From an uncultured Rhodobacterales bacterium (GTDB taxonomy: Bacteria > Pseudomonadota > Alphaproteobacteria > Rhodobacterales > Rhodobacteraceae): DNA of 64,000 nucleotides. Positions 41,310 through 50,152 of this stretch are shown here, one piece after another. Numbering within the stretch: position 1 is the stretch's first letter; each line of letters opens with the position of its first letter. The DNA is taken from assembly GCA_903873585.1 (NCBI GenBank), contig CAIQOV010000026.1, forward strand, positions 62,001-126,000, in the 5' to 3' direction. The notes beneath the pieces were generated by a model that had not been told where the DNA came from, searched no databases, and saw nothing but the letters and a program-made list of their open reading frames with translations. The position numbers were made by a program, and so were the translations under genes.

Positions 41310-42046
41310 CCGGCAAACCGTGCTGTTAGGCCACCATCAACGCGCCAGTTGGCCCCTGTGACAAATGACGCCTCATCCGACAAAAGAAAGGCGATGCAGT
41401 TGGCGATTTCGGCGGGCTGGGCCATGCGGCCCATCGCGTGGGCTTTGAGAACTTGGTCGCGCAGGGCGGGATCGTTTTTTTCAAAGAACTCTTGCACCAA
41501 AAACGTCTCTGTATAGCCGGGGCTAAGGGCGTTGACTCTGATCTGGTGCGGCCCCACTTCCAACGCCAAGGACCGTGTCAGGCCCACCAGCCCAGATTTG
41601 GCGGCGGCATAGGGGAACATTCCGGGATAGGTCATATCGGCGTGGACCGAGGCGATGTTCACAATGCTGCCGCGCTTGGCCGTGATCATGTCGGGCAGAA
41701 CGGCGCGGGCCACCAGCCATGCGGCTTTCAGGTCGACGGAAAACACATCCTCCCACTCCACCTCGGTCATCTTGACCGGATCGGCGTAGGAATTCTTGCC
41801 CGCGTTGTTCACAAGGCCCGTCACAGGGCCAAACTGGGCAACGGCCTGCGCAACGGCGCGCGCTATATCAGCGGCACTGGTCACGTCTGCCGCCAAAGAC
41901 AGCCCGTTTGCGCCAAGATCAGGGCCCGCGATGATGTCAAGAGAGGTGACCTTTGCGCCTTCGGTTAGCGCCTTTTGCACGGTCGCAGCCCCAATCCCGC
42001 GACTGCCGCCTGTGACCAGCACATGGTGCCCTGACAGCCGCCCCAT
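41306..42046 (-). CDS. short-chain dehydrogenase/reductase (sugar dehydrogenase type)
   Basis: A 246-aa classical SDR. The cofactor motif is VLVTGGSRGIGAATV (TGxxxGxG), followed by SLAADVTS and NNAGKN (NNAG). The catalytic Ser is in NIASVHADMTYPG, and the YxxxK motif is in FPYAAAKSGLVG. The C-terminal FVTGANWRVDGG is usual. Likely substrate is a sugar or sugar acid of the operon, for example oxidation of an aldose or aldonate at one carbon. I start at ATG 42046, which overlaps the stop of the enolase-superfamily gene (TGATG); an upstream start adds 12 unlikely residues. NAD versus NADP preference is unclear. Confidence 0.88.
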   Translation of the reverse strand: MGRLSGHHVLVTGGSRGIGAATVQKALTEGAKVTSLDIIAGPDLGANGLSLAADVTSAADIARAVAQAVAQFGPVTGLVNNAGKNSYADPVKMTEVEWEDVFSVDLKAAWLVARAVLPDMITAKRGSIVNIASVHADMTYPGMFPYAAAKSGLVGLTRSLALEVGPHQIRVNALSPGYTETFLVQEFFEKNDPALRDQVLKAHAMGRMAQPAEIANCIAFLLSDEASFVTGANWRVDGGLTARFAG

Positions 42047-43209
42047 CACCAATCCGCCACAGCGCCGTCGTGGTGATACCACTGCACGGGGTTTACATCT
42101 TGGTACGGGTGCTTGGCGGCTTCGTCAAAGTTGATCTCGATTCCGATACCCGGCGCTTGGCTGGGTTCGACATAGCCGCCGATGATGGGTGTCACCCCCG
42201 ACACAATCGCATCGCGCCACGGCACGTCGGATCGCATCACCTCTTGGATCAGGAAGTTGGGGGTCGCAAAGCCAAGGTGGATGTTGACCATCGTGGCAAT
42301 CGGCCCCAGCGGGTTGTGCGGGGCCATCGACACGCCGAAAGTGTCGCACAAGGCGGCGATGCGCCGCACTTCGGTCAACCCACCAGCATGGCACACATCG
42401 GGCTGGGCGATGGCGATGGCGCCTGATTGCAGCAGCGGCAAGAACTCGCGCCGATGGCACAGGCGTTCACCGGCGGCGATGGGAATATGGGTGGCGCGGG
42501 CGACGCGGGCGGTGCCTTCGTGGTCTTCGGGCTGGCACGGCTCTTCGATGAACCACGGGCGATAGGGGGCCAGAACATCGCAATATTGAATCGCCATGGC
42601 GGCGGTGGTGCGGCCGTGCAGATCGACCATAATGTCCATCTCTGGCCCTGCGCCTTCGCGCGCGGCGGCCATCAGCGCATCGGCTTGCTTTAGGGCGGCC
42701 ATCCCATCCAAGGGCGCGGTTTTGCCCACGGCAAGGATTTTCACGGCAGAAAAGCCATCAGCCTTAGAGCGTGCCGCCTTTTCGGCAAAGGAGTCTACCT
42801 GCGCAGAATCGTAGACCGAGTTGCTATCGCCCCCGCCCAAATGGTCATACATCCGCAAGCGGGTGCGGCATTGCCCGCCCAAAAGCTGCCATAGCGGAAT
42901 GCCAAGGTCTTTGGCCTTTAGATCATGCAATGCCTGATCAATGCCCGACAGGGCTGACATCGTCACGATGCCACCCTTGAAGAAGGGATGGCGGAACATG
43001 ATTTGCCATAGATGTTCGATGTTGCGCGGGTCTTGACCAAGGATCAGCAACGACAAATCCTGAACCGCGCCCACCACGCCACGGGTTTGAAATTCAAGCG
43101 TGGCTTCGCCCAAGCCGAACAGGCCCGGCACATCGGTATCCACCCGCACAAACACCCAGTTGCGCATCCTAGCGTTGACAACTGTGGTGCTGATGCGGGT
43201 GATCTTCAT
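42046..43209 (-). CDS. enolase-superfamily sugar-acid dehydratase (mandelate racemase group)
   Basis: A 387-aa MR/MLE-type enzyme with an N-terminal capping domain and a TIM barrel. Metal ligands fit IMVDLHGRTTAA (Asp), FIEEPCQPEDHEG (Glu) and PIAAGERLCHRREF (Glu). The QPDVCHAGGLTEVRRIA strand and the SMAPHNPLGPIATMVNIHL segment with catalytic His match galactonate/mannonate dehydratase-like enzymes of the DgoD type. It would dehydrate an aldonate to a 2-keto-3-deoxy acid. A second, unrelated dehydratase in the same operon suggests two substrates or stereoisomers. It starts 2 bp from the permease stop. Confidence 0.88.
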   Translation of the reverse strand: MKITRISTTVVNARMRNWVFVRVDTDVPGLFGLGEATLEFQTRGVVGAVQDLSLLILGQDPRNIEHLWQIMFRHPFFKGGIVTMSALSGIDQALHDLKAKDLGIPLWQLLGGQCRTRLRMYDHLGGGDSNSVYDSAQVDSFAEKAARSKADGFSAVKILAVGKTAPLDGMAALKQADALMAAAREGAGPEMDIMVDLHGRTTAAMAIQYCDVLAPYRPWFIEEPCQPEDHEGTARVARATHIPIAAGERLCHRREFLPLLQSGAIAIAQPDVCHAGGLTEVRRIAALCDTFGVSMAPHNPLGPIATMVNIHLGFATPNFLIQEVMRSDVPWRDAIVSGVTPIIGGYVEPSQAPGIGIEINFDEAAKHPYQDVNPVQWYHHDGAVADW

Positions 43210-43210
43210 C

Positions 43211-44221
43211 TTAGCGCCCCGTGATCGATTGGCGGCGGATTTTGCGGTCGATGATCGTCTGCAACACCACCGAAATCACGATCACCAAGCCAAAGCACAG
43301 CTGGGTGTAAAACGCGTTGATCCCAGCTGACACGATGCCTGCGTTGATCGCCCCGATGATGTAAGACGCCACAAACGACCCGATCACCGACCCCGTGCCG
43401 CCGAAGACCGAAGTGCCGCCCAAGAAGACCGAGGCAATGGTGTTCAGCAAGAACCCGTCGCCCGTGGTGGGCCAGAAATAGTAGCCGTAAACCGATGTCA
43501 TCAGCCCCGCAAAGACACCGATCACGCCGGTCAGCATAAAGGCGCGGGTTTTCACGCTGACCGCATCAATCCCCATCAATCGGGCCGAGGTGGGGTTATC
43601 GCCGACCAAAAACACATGCGCGCCAAATCGGGTGCGGTTGAGCAAAAGCCACGTCACGCCCAACAGCGCCAGCATCCACAGCGTTTGCACCGGCACGCCG
43701 AAATAGCTTTCGCGCAGCAGGGCGTGCAGGCCGGGATACATCTCGGCTGTCAGGGGCACGCCCGTGCCGTTCATGATCACCAGTTCCAACCCGCGAAACA
43801 GGAACGAGGTGCCGATGGTGATAACAAGCGACGGGATGTTCAGCCATGACACCAAGATGCCGTTGACCCATCCACAGGCCGCCCCCGTCAAAAGCCCCAG
43901 AACCAAGGCGAAGGGCCACGCCAAGCCATGCGTGACGGCCAAACAGAAAATCGCTGTGCCCAAAGCCATGATAGACGGGAAAGACAGGTCAATCTCGCCG
44001 GTGATGACAACAAAGGTCAGCGCCAGCGCGATGATGCCGAATTGTGGCGTGGTTTGGGCGAAGGCCACATAAATGAAGGTGTTCATAAACACCGTAGGTG
44101 CTGCGATCACAAAGCCCAGCCACATCACCAGCCCCACGCCGATGATGCCCAGTTGCGATCCGTAGCGGCGCAGGAAAGATGGCGGGGCCACGCGGTTGTT
44201 TTTGGGTTTTGCGTCCGACAT
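43211..44221 (-). CDS. ABC sugar importer, permease (RbsC-like)
   Basis: A 336-aa inner-membrane protein with about ten hydrophobic segments, of the BPD_transp_2/RbsC family. GLLTGAACGWVNGILVSWLNIPSLVITIGT is split here as GAACGWVNGILVSW and NIPSLVITIGTSFLFRG, both typical. VFLGGTSVFGGTGSVIGSFV is the conserved late loop (coupling-helix region) of ribose-type permeases. The start at 44221 replaces an upstream in-frame start that would overlap the ATPase gene. It sits between the ATPase and the dehydratase genes, so uptake and catabolism are co-expressed. The permease probably works as a homodimer. Confidence 0.92.
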   Translation of the reverse strand: MSDAKPKNNRVAPPSFLRRYGSQLGIIGVGLVMWLGFVIAAPTVFMNTFIYVAFAQTTPQFGIIALALTFVVITGEIDLSFPSIMALGTAIFCLAVTHGLAWPFALVLGLLTGAACGWVNGILVSWLNIPSLVITIGTSFLFRGLELVIMNGTGVPLTAEMYPGLHALLRESYFGVPVQTLWMLALLGVTWLLLNRTRFGAHVFLVGDNPTSARLMGIDAVSVKTRAFMLTGVIGVFAGLMTSVYGYYFWPTTGDGFLLNTIASVFLGGTSVFGGTGSVIGSFVASYIIGAINAGIVSAGINAFYTQLCFGLVIVISVVLQTIIDRKIRRQSITGR

Positions 44222-44225
44222 GGGC

Positions 44226-45011
44226 TTACTCCAACGTGCCGGTCCGGGCGACCCGGTACAGGCGGTCAATCAACTCTTCCATGGAAATCTCGCTTTTATC
44301 ATAGACGCCAGCGACCTTGCCGCGATCCAGCACATAAAGACGATCCACCACGGGATAGACGTGGAAGATGTTGTGGTCGATGAAAATGGCCGACTTGCCG
44401 GCCTTTTTGATATTGCTGACGAAATCCAGCGTCTTCTTGGTTTCGGTCAGCGACAGGCCCATGGTGGGTTCATCCAAGATCACCAGTTGCGCATCGAAGT
44501 ACAAAGCCCGCGTGATGGCGACGCCCTGCTTTTCGCCACCCGACATGGTGGTCACCACATTGTCAGGATGCACTGCGGCCGAGGTGAAGCCCATGTGTTC
44601 CGACATAAGGCGCGCCGATTCCTCGCGCATCTTCTTGACGTCTAGCAATCCCCAAGCGGTGCGCGGTTCGCGGCCCATAAACATATTGCGCCAGATGGGC
44701 TGCTTTTCGCACAAGGCGCGTTCTTGATAGACCGTTTCAATCCCCAAGCCGCGCGCGCGGGCGACTGACCAATCGTCGATCTTTTCGCCCTTAAAGAACA
44801 CATCGCCCCCCGCATCGGGCTTGTGAAAGCCCATCACGGTCTTGACCAGCGTTGATTTGCCCGCGCCATTGTCACCCAAAAGGCCAACAATTTCGCCCGG
44901 ATAAACCGCAAAGTTGATGTCAGACAGCGAGCGGACCTCGCCAAAGGTCTTGGAGACGTTGCGCAGTTCAATAACCGGCGTCTCCCCGGGACGGGGTGAA
45001 GCTTCAGCCAT
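44226..45011 (-). CDS. ABC sugar importer, ATPase subunit
   Basis: A 261-aa single-domain nucleotide-binding protein. Walker A is GLLGDNGAGKSTLVKTV, the signature is VTTMSGGEKQGVAITRAL, Walker B is LVILDEPTMGLS, and the H-loop is AIFIDHNIFHVYPV. Unlike RbsA/XylG, which carry two ATPase halves in one chain, this is a single half, as in many alphaproteobacterial CUT2-like systems, so it should dimerise. Its stop is 5 bp before the permease start. It is separated from the upstream binding-protein gene by a strong hairpin. Confidence 0.93.
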   Translation of the reverse strand: MAEASPRPGETPVIELRNVSKTFGEVRSLSDINFAVYPGEIVGLLGDNGAGKSTLVKTVMGFHKPDAGGDVFFKGEKIDDWSVARARGLGIETVYQERALCEKQPIWRNMFMGREPRTAWGLLDVKKMREESARLMSEHMGFTSAAVHPDNVVTTMSGGEKQGVAITRALYFDAQLVILDEPTMGLSLTETKKTLDFVSNIKKAGKSAIFIDHNIFHVYPVVDRLYVLDRGKVAGVYDKSEISMEELIDRLYRVARTGTLE

Positions 45012-45033
45012 CAGGACACCTGTATGAAAGAGA

Positions 45034-45059
45034 AAGGGGCCCGTGGTGACGGGCCCCTT
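45034..45059 (-). terminator. intercistronic hairpin after the binding-protein gene
   Basis: AAGGGGCCCGT and ACGGGCCCCTT are perfect 11-bp arms around a 4-nt loop, five bases after the binding-protein stop. It has no long U-tract. Such hairpins commonly stabilise the upstream segment and lower downstream transcript, giving excess binding protein over membrane components. Confidence 0.75.
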
Positions 45060-45064
45060 GAAGG

Positions 45065-46075
45065 TTAGCGGATTTCGACAGCGGCCAAGGGGGCCACAGC
45101 ATCCACGTTGGTCGCATCAACAAAGGCACCCGCCGTGTTGACATCAAGCCCCGAGAAGCCGAACTTCTTGGTCAGGCAGATGTTCAAGATCGGCAGGTAG
45201 CCTTGCAGGAAGGGCTGCTGGTCGATCACAAGGTTCTGGTAGCCGTCTTTCACCGCTTGGGCGGTGTTGGGCGACATATCAAAGCCCGCGAAATAGACTT
45301 GGCCCGGCTTCAAACCCGCCGCTTGCGCGTAAACGCCAACGTTGGATGTCAGACCGCCGTGATCGGTCACGACAATCTTGATGCCCGGATTTGCGCCCAT
45401 CACACCCACAAATGTGGCCGTGCCAGCGTTCGGATCGGCGTTGGTGGCAGCGTCAATCTCTTGATAGATCACCTTCGCACCGGCTTTGGTGAAGGCATCC
45501 ACCACACCCACGGTGCGCTGGCCACGATCCCCGCCTTGGCCCTGCAGACCCCAAACAAAGACTTCATCGCCCGCTTGCAGATTGGCGCGCTTGGCGGCTT
45601 CAGCCCCAAGGGCATAGCCAGCCGCATAGTTCGGCGCGCCGACATAGCCAAACCCGTGCGAGGCATACTTCGCTTGGCTGTCGGGCAACGATGTGTTCAG
45701 GCTGGTAAAGATCGTGCCCTGCGCAAAGGCTTGGTCAACGATCGGGCCAGTGGCAGGCTCACCGGCAAAGCCATAGGTGGCGATGCCGTCAACCTTGGTT
45801 GCAACAGCCTGTTGGATCTGTTGCAGCATCTTGTTCGGATCCCAATCCGAGAAGTAGTAGGTCACGGTTGCGCCAAGATCCATCTCGGCCTGACGAAAGC
45901 CGTTATAGACGTTGTTGGCGAACACACCGCCCTGCGGACCACCCGGAAACGCGGCGATGGTCACGCCAGAGCACCACTTTTCGGTCGGGTCAGCCGCCAT
46001 GGCCGTGGTGGCCATTAAGGACAGGGCAAGGGCAGAACCCGCGATCACGCGGTTCAGCGTCACGTTCAGTTTCAT
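45065..46075 (-). CDS. periplasmic sugar-binding protein of the ABC importer
   Basis: A 336-aa Peripla_BP_4-type protein. A signal peptide (VIAGSALALSLMATTAMAAD) has cleavage expected after AMA. Mature features are WCSGVTIAAFPGGPQGGVFA, VDGIATYGFAGEPATGPIVD, VVTDHGGLTSNVGVYAQAAG and FAGFDMSPNTAQAVKDGYQN, the usual two-lobed CUT2 pattern. GGAGG is six bases before the ATG at 46075, which removes 111 spurious residues from a longer frame. As first gene of the operon and followed by a hairpin, it should be the most abundant product. The ligand is probably a pentose, hexose or sugar acid. Confidence 0.93.
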   Translation of the reverse strand: MKLNVTLNRVIAGSALALSLMATTAMAADPTEKWCSGVTIAAFPGGPQGGVFANNVYNGFRQAEMDLGATVTYYFSDWDPNKMLQQIQQAVATKVDGIATYGFAGEPATGPIVDQAFAQGTIFTSLNTSLPDSQAKYASHGFGYVGAPNYAAGYALGAEAAKRANLQAGDEVFVWGLQGQGGDRGQRTVGVVDAFTKAGAKVIYQEIDAATNADPNAGTATFVGVMGANPGIKIVVTDHGGLTSNVGVYAQAAGLKPGQVYFAGFDMSPNTAQAVKDGYQNLVIDQQPFLQGYLPILNICLTKKFGFSGLDVNTAGAFVDATNVDAVAPLAAVEIR

Positions 46076-46152
46076 AGCATCCTCCCAATTGGATCGTGCC
46101 CGCATATGCCGTTCTTCGCATTTGGCGCGCAGGGTGAAGGCTAAAGAAGGCA

Positions 46153-46164
46153 TACAAGCTTGTA
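46153..46164. promoter_or_regulatory. perfect palindrome, candidate GntR/FadR-type operator
   Basis: TACAAGCTTGTA is a 12-bp perfect palindrome in the 240-bp divergent gap between the sugar operon and the GntR gene, 78 bp upstream of the binding-protein start. FadR-subfamily sites are short AT-flanked palindromes with TTGT/ACAA-like half-sites, so this fits. It would let the regulator control the operon. Confidence 0.5.
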
Positions 46165-46315
46165 AAGCCAGATTGTCTTTTGGCCACGGTTTCGCGATGA
46201 AATTCGATGGAAAGTCGTCAAAATGCGGCGATGCAGCTAAGAATGCGCCGAATTGCTGCGCTTGCATTGGTTTTGTGGCGTTTACCTGCGTGAACTTATC
46301 ATATACCTTTGAGCA

Positions 46316-47077
46316 ATGTCGAGAATCTCCCCACCTGCACAGCGCCCCGCACCAACCGCCTCTGCCGCCACCAGTGTCGCCGACACGCTGGGCGCGCGCA
46401 TTGTGCAAGACTTGCGCCCCGGCGCGCAGTTGCCGTCTGAGGCCGAGATGGCCACCGATTTCGGCATAAGCCGCATCACGATCCGCGAGGCGTTGAAGAT
46501 CTTGTCGGGTCGCGGTCTTGTCAGCCTTGCCCGTGGCAAACGCGCTGTGGTGACGCAGCCGGATGGGGCGATGTTTGGGGCCTTTCTGACCTCATTGATG
46601 AAATCTGACCCCAAAAGCCTGTTCGACCTGATGCAAGTGCGCCGCGCGCTTGAAGTGCAGTCGGTGATCTTGGCCGTCCGCCACGCCAGCCGTGCTGGTC
46701 TTGCGGCGGTTGAAGCGGCCCTGACGGCGATGCAGGCTGTGGCGGCCGAGATAGACCAAGGCGGCGCACATAGGGCCGAGGCTGAACGCGCCTTTCACCT
46801 TGCCGATGTGCGCTTTCACGAGGCTTTGGCCCTAAGCGGTGGCAACCGCGTGCTGACCTATCTGTTCGAAGCGATGGAAGCCGCCTTGTACGAAGCCTTC
46901 TCGACCAGCCACCGAGGCCAGCTTTTGGCCGGAATGACGATGGAAAACCTGTGCCACGCCCACAGGCTGGTGTTCGTGCACGTCAGTGCCCGCGAAGAAA
47001 AGGCGGCGGTCGAAGCGATGAGTGCCATCTTGGAAAACGCCGAAGTCAACCTGCGCGCCGCATTGGGGGCTGTGTAG
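46316..47077 (+). CDS. GntR-family (FadR subfamily) transcriptional regulator
   Basis: A 253-aa regulator. The N-terminal winged helix has PGAQLPSEAEMATDFGISRITIREALKILSGRG split over residues 35-66, with LPSEAEMATDFGIS and ITIREALKILSGRGLV as the GntR core. The C-terminal FCD ligand domain has the metal-site pattern DVRFHEALALSGGN and NLCHAHRLVFVHVSAREE. It is divergent from the sugar operon, so it most likely represses it and is relieved by a pathway sugar acid. It begins with an ATG after weak TTTGAG, implying low expression. Confidence 0.92.
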   Translation: MSRISPPAQRPAPTASAATSVADTLGARIVQDLRPGAQLPSEAEMATDFGISRITIREALKILSGRGLVSLARGKRAVVTQPDGAMFGAFLTSLMKSDPKSLFDLMQVRRALEVQSVILAVRHASRAGLAAVEAALTAMQAVAAEIDQGGAHRAEAERAFHLADVRFHEALALSGGNRVLTYLFEAMEAALYEAFSTSHRGQLLAGMTMENLCHAHRLVFVHVSAREEKAAVEAMSAILENAEVNLRAALGAV

Positions 47078-47261
47078 GCGGCAACACAGTGTCTGACTTG
47101 CCATTTGCGGGCCTGCCCGATGAACACCAAGCTTGGCACCGTATACGATAGTTAAAAATACCGACACTTTAGTGATATTTTTTGTTGATCTTCTCAAAAT
47201 ACACTCTTAACTAATTATCCAAAGCCTATTTTCGTCTTTCTTTGTTCAGGTAATTTGAAAA
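47078..47261. other. AT-rich intergenic stretch before the polysaccharide genes
   Basis: The 184 bp after the GntR gene are much richer in A+T than the surroundings, especially 47145-47255. I see no gene in it. The stretch may hold the promoter of the glycosyltransferase gene, and its composition marks the left edge of a lower-GC segment. Confidence 0.5.
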
Positions 47262-49463
47262 TTGATCCGCAAAGTGGCCTTCATCATTCCTACCCTCGCG
47301 TCAGGCGGTGCCGAGCGGGTTGTTACAATTTTGGCGACATCGCTAAGTGCTGATTTTGAAACCTATATCTTTGTGCAACCCGGTGCCATCCGCCCCGCCC
47401 ATCTGCCGGGAGTGACCCTGCACGAGGTGCCCTTTACCACCGATGATCTGCGCGCGGCGATCAATCGGTTGCGGATAGATCTGGTGTTTGACCATTACCA
47501 TTGGGACAAAGATCATGTGCGCCTGATGGCCGATCTTGCCGATGAGGGCACAAAGATCGTTCTAACAGAACACAACGCCTTTCACTATCCGCTGTTCCAA
47601 TGGGCGCGCGACCGCAAAGCGGGCTATCAAGACTGGTTCGGTGACCGCTACAGCACCTATCGCCGTTTTGCCGGTGTGACCGTGCTGACCGACGATGCCT
47701 TTGAGGCCTTTGGCGCGCATCTGGACAACGTGCGTAAGGTTGCCAACCCCTTGCCCGATGGCGCTTGGCCAATAGCCAACCTGACAGAGCCGATGGTTCT
47801 TAACATCTCGCATTTTCGCAAGCGAGCCAAAAGGTTAGATCTGCTTTACGATGCGATGGGCAAAGTGCAAAAGCAGGTTACGGCGGCGCGTTTGACGATC
47901 TTGGGCGACTACGATTGGCAGGAAGACCAATGGCTGCGGCAGGCTTACGGCCTGCGTGACGGGCACATCGCCTGCCTTGGGCGCAGCCAAAGGGTCGGCG
48001 ATTATTACCAAAAAGCCACGGCCTTTGCCTTGACCTCTGACATCGAAGGCCAGCCGATGGTCTTGCTGGAAGCGGCGATGTACGGCGTGCCGCAAGTGGT
48101 CTTTGACCTGCCCGGATTGCGTGACCAGATCGTTGATGGCGAGACGGGGTTTTTGGTGCCCTTTGGCGATACGGGGGCCTTTGCTGACCGTTTGGTGCAG
48201 CTTTTGACCAACCCGATGCAAGCCGCCAAGATGGGCAAAGCCGCGCGGGCCTTTGTGGCCGAACGGTTTTGCTTGCACCGCATCCGGCAGGCTTGGCTGG
48301 ATATCATTGCCGAAATTGATCGCACGGGGCGGTTGACCAATGTTCGCCAACCGGTGTCCCCCCCTGTTGCGCAAAGCCATGCCACTTGGACGGCGTATTG
48401 GCAAAGCGCGGCTGTTTTTGCGCAGGGTCAGCGGCCTAAGGTCAGCTTTATTGTGCCGGTGTTTGGCACTGAAGACTTGCTTGGCAGGTGCTTGCGCAGC
48501 ATCAAAAACCAAAGCCTGCAAGAATTTGACTGCATTGTGGTGGATGATGCCTCAACCGGGGATGTGGCGGCGGCGGTTGCGGCGGCGGTGGGGGACGATG
48601 GGCGGTTTAGCTTGGTGCGGCACGCGCAAAACCGCGGCCTGTATCAGGCGCGAACGACCGGCGCACAGCAAGCGTGCGGGTTGTATTTGGCACATGTCGA
48701 CAGCGACGATTACATTCACCCAGATTTTGCCACCATCATGTTCGCCGAAGCCATGACAACGGGTGCCGAAATTGTGGAATGTCAGGCGGTTGAATTACAC
48801 CCCGACGGTCGCCCCATTCGCTTTAACACCGCCAACCGCGATGGCCCTTTAGACGGCGATGCAGCCAACCGCGCCTTTGTGAACGACAGTTTACGCAATG
48901 TTGTCTGGAATAAAATTTACGCCCGCAGTTTATGGGACCGCGTTCCAGATCACACGGATATTGATGTTGGCCTGTCGATTACCGAAGATCTGTTGCGCAA
49001 TAGCCTGATCTTCCCTCATTGCCGCAGATATTCTTTTGTGCGCGATTGCCTTTATTTTTACTGCCGCAGGCCAACTTCATTGGCAAAGGGTGGGGATATG
49101 GCCCGCTTGTTTGATAAATTGCGGGATCTTGATTTTTCCTATTCCATAGCTGCGAAAAGCCAAGACGGCCCCGATGCCGCTGCTTTGATTGATCGGTTGG
49201 ATCAACGCCGTGCCAAGGATTTGAATTGGTACATCGGCGAATTTGTGTCGCGCCAAACCCCCGATACCCTGCGCGCGGAACTACGCCGACATAAAGACAA
49301 GATTGACCCCTACTTCCGTGATCTGATTTCGATCTCTGCCCAACTTAACTCCCTGAAGCGTGACTATAAAAAACGCACAGAGGAGTGGTTGTGGGAAAGG
49401 CGGCGCGCCGAACGGCTGCAAAGCACAATGCATGATATTAAATCTTCAGTCCATGATGTTTGA
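47262..49463 (+). CDS. bifunctional glycosyltransferase, GT4 domain fused to GT2 domain
   Basis: A 733-aa protein. Residues 1-360 are GT-B/GT4: IIPTLASGGAERVVTILATS at the start, HFRKRAKRLDLLYDAMGKV, and EGQPMVLLEAAMYGVPQVVF as the donor E-x7-E region. Residues 388-620 are GT-A/GT2: VSFIVPVFGTEDLLGRCLRS, FDCIVVDDAST and the DxD-type AHVDSDDYIHPDF. A charged tail (LKRDYKKRTEEWLWERRRAE) looks coiled-coil. The frame opens with TTG at 47262 with no strong ribosome site, so the start is uncertain. It overlaps the next gene by a few bases. It probably adds two sugars to a surface polysaccharide. Confidence 0.88.
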   Translation: MIRKVAFIIPTLASGGAERVVTILATSLSADFETYIFVQPGAIRPAHLPGVTLHEVPFTTDDLRAAINRLRIDLVFDHYHWDKDHVRLMADLADEGTKIVLTEHNAFHYPLFQWARDRKAGYQDWFGDRYSTYRRFAGVTVLTDDAFEAFGAHLDNVRKVANPLPDGAWPIANLTEPMVLNISHFRKRAKRLDLLYDAMGKVQKQVTAARLTILGDYDWQEDQWLRQAYGLRDGHIACLGRSQRVGDYYQKATAFALTSDIEGQPMVLLEAAMYGVPQVVFDLPGLRDQIVDGETGFLVPFGDTGAFADRLVQLLTNPMQAAKMGKAARAFVAERFCLHRIRQAWLDIIAEIDRTGRLTNVRQPVSPPVAQSHATWTAYWQSAAVFAQGQRPKVSFIVPVFGTEDLLGRCLRSIKNQSLQEFDCIVVDDASTGDVAAAVAAAVGDDGRFSLVRHAQNRGLYQARTTGAQQACGLYLAHVDSDDYIHPDFATIMFAEAMTTGAEIVECQAVELHPDGRPIRFNTANRDGPLDGDAANRAFVNDSLRNVVWNKIYARSLWDRVPDHTDIDVGLSITEDLLRNSLIFPHCRRYSFVRDCLYFYCRRPTSLAKGGDMARLFDKLRDLDFSYSIAAKSQDGPDAAALIDRLDQRRAKDLNWYIGEFVSRQTPDTLRAELRRHKDKIDPYFRDLISISAQLNSLKRDYKKRTEEWLWERRRAERLQSTMHDIKSSVHDV

Positions 49464-49465
49464 AA

Positions 49466-50140
49466 ATGCAAAATAAAACTGAAGTCTTGACCCTCTTGAC
49501 CGAATTGCGCGGGCGTCTTGATGAACTAGAGCGTCTAGTTCGATTTGGCCCCGATTATACCGTGGTCACCCCGCAGTCGTTCGAAGAGGCGGGGGTTGAA
49601 GATATCACGCCGTCCGGTTATCGCCAGTTTCGCCAGACGGGTGTGCAAGGAACCCAGCGTTTGGATAGGTTCACTCTGGCCGACGGGTTTGTGCAATTTG
49701 CCGCCCCGATCGCGGAAACATACTGCGATTTGACAAGTTTTCCGCTGTCAGAGTTGCACCGCAATGACGCCACGCCCGGCTTTGGGCTGAGTATGAGCGC
49801 AGTCGGCGAGCAACAGGAGTGGTTTGCGTTTGAATTTTTGAACCCTGGTCTTGATCCAAAAGCTTGGCTGTGGACAGAATGGGTTCTTAAAATCTCTACC
49901 CAAGCGCCGGGCACGTTATATTCGCAATTCATTCTGCACGGTGAAGGCGACCCCACCTTTGTGGTTATCGGGCCACATGAAGTGAATGAATACGCCACTT
50001 TCTTCCATTTAAGACTGGATAGCACGATGATCCCCAGTGAAAGGTTGGCTGCTATGAATCAGGTCCGATTGGTTCTATCGACGGGTGGGAAAATGATGGG
50101 CTTGAACATTTACGCTTACGGCGTTTACGGGCGTCGGTAA
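49466..50140 (+). CDS. uncharacterised protein in polysaccharide/sulfotransferase cluster
   Basis: About 224 aa. An N-terminal amphipathic/coiled-coil segment (EVLTLLTELRGRLDELERL) resembles the C-terminal coiled coils of surface-glycan glycosyltransferases. The body appears beta-rich (EWFAFEFLNPGLDP, WLWTEWVLKISTQAPG, TFVVIGPHEVNEYATFFHLR), suggesting a carbohydrate-binding or jelly-roll fold. No catalytic motif is recognised. The preceding gene ends at 49463, and a TTG at 49460 is an alternative start. Gene order GT, unknown, sulfotransferase suggests a role in modifying or recognising a sulfated glycan; this is inference. Confidence 0.7.
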   Translation: MQNKTEVLTLLTELRGRLDELERLVRFGPDYTVVTPQSFEEAGVEDITPSGYRQFRQTGVQGTQRLDRFTLADGFVQFAAPIAETYCDLTSFPLSELHRNDATPGFGLSMSAVGEQQEWFAFEFLNPGLDPKAWLWTEWVLKISTQAPGTLYSQFILHGEGDPTFVVIGPHEVNEYATFFHLRLDSTMIPSERLAAMNQVRLVLSTGGKMMGLNIYAYGVYGRR

Positions 50141-50152
50141 GAGGTACAAGCG

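Noticed and set aside
46076-46408. 111-residue N-terminal extension of the sugar-binding protein
   Set aside because: A signal peptide and GGAGG ribosome site define the start at 46075; the extension crosses the divergent promoter region.
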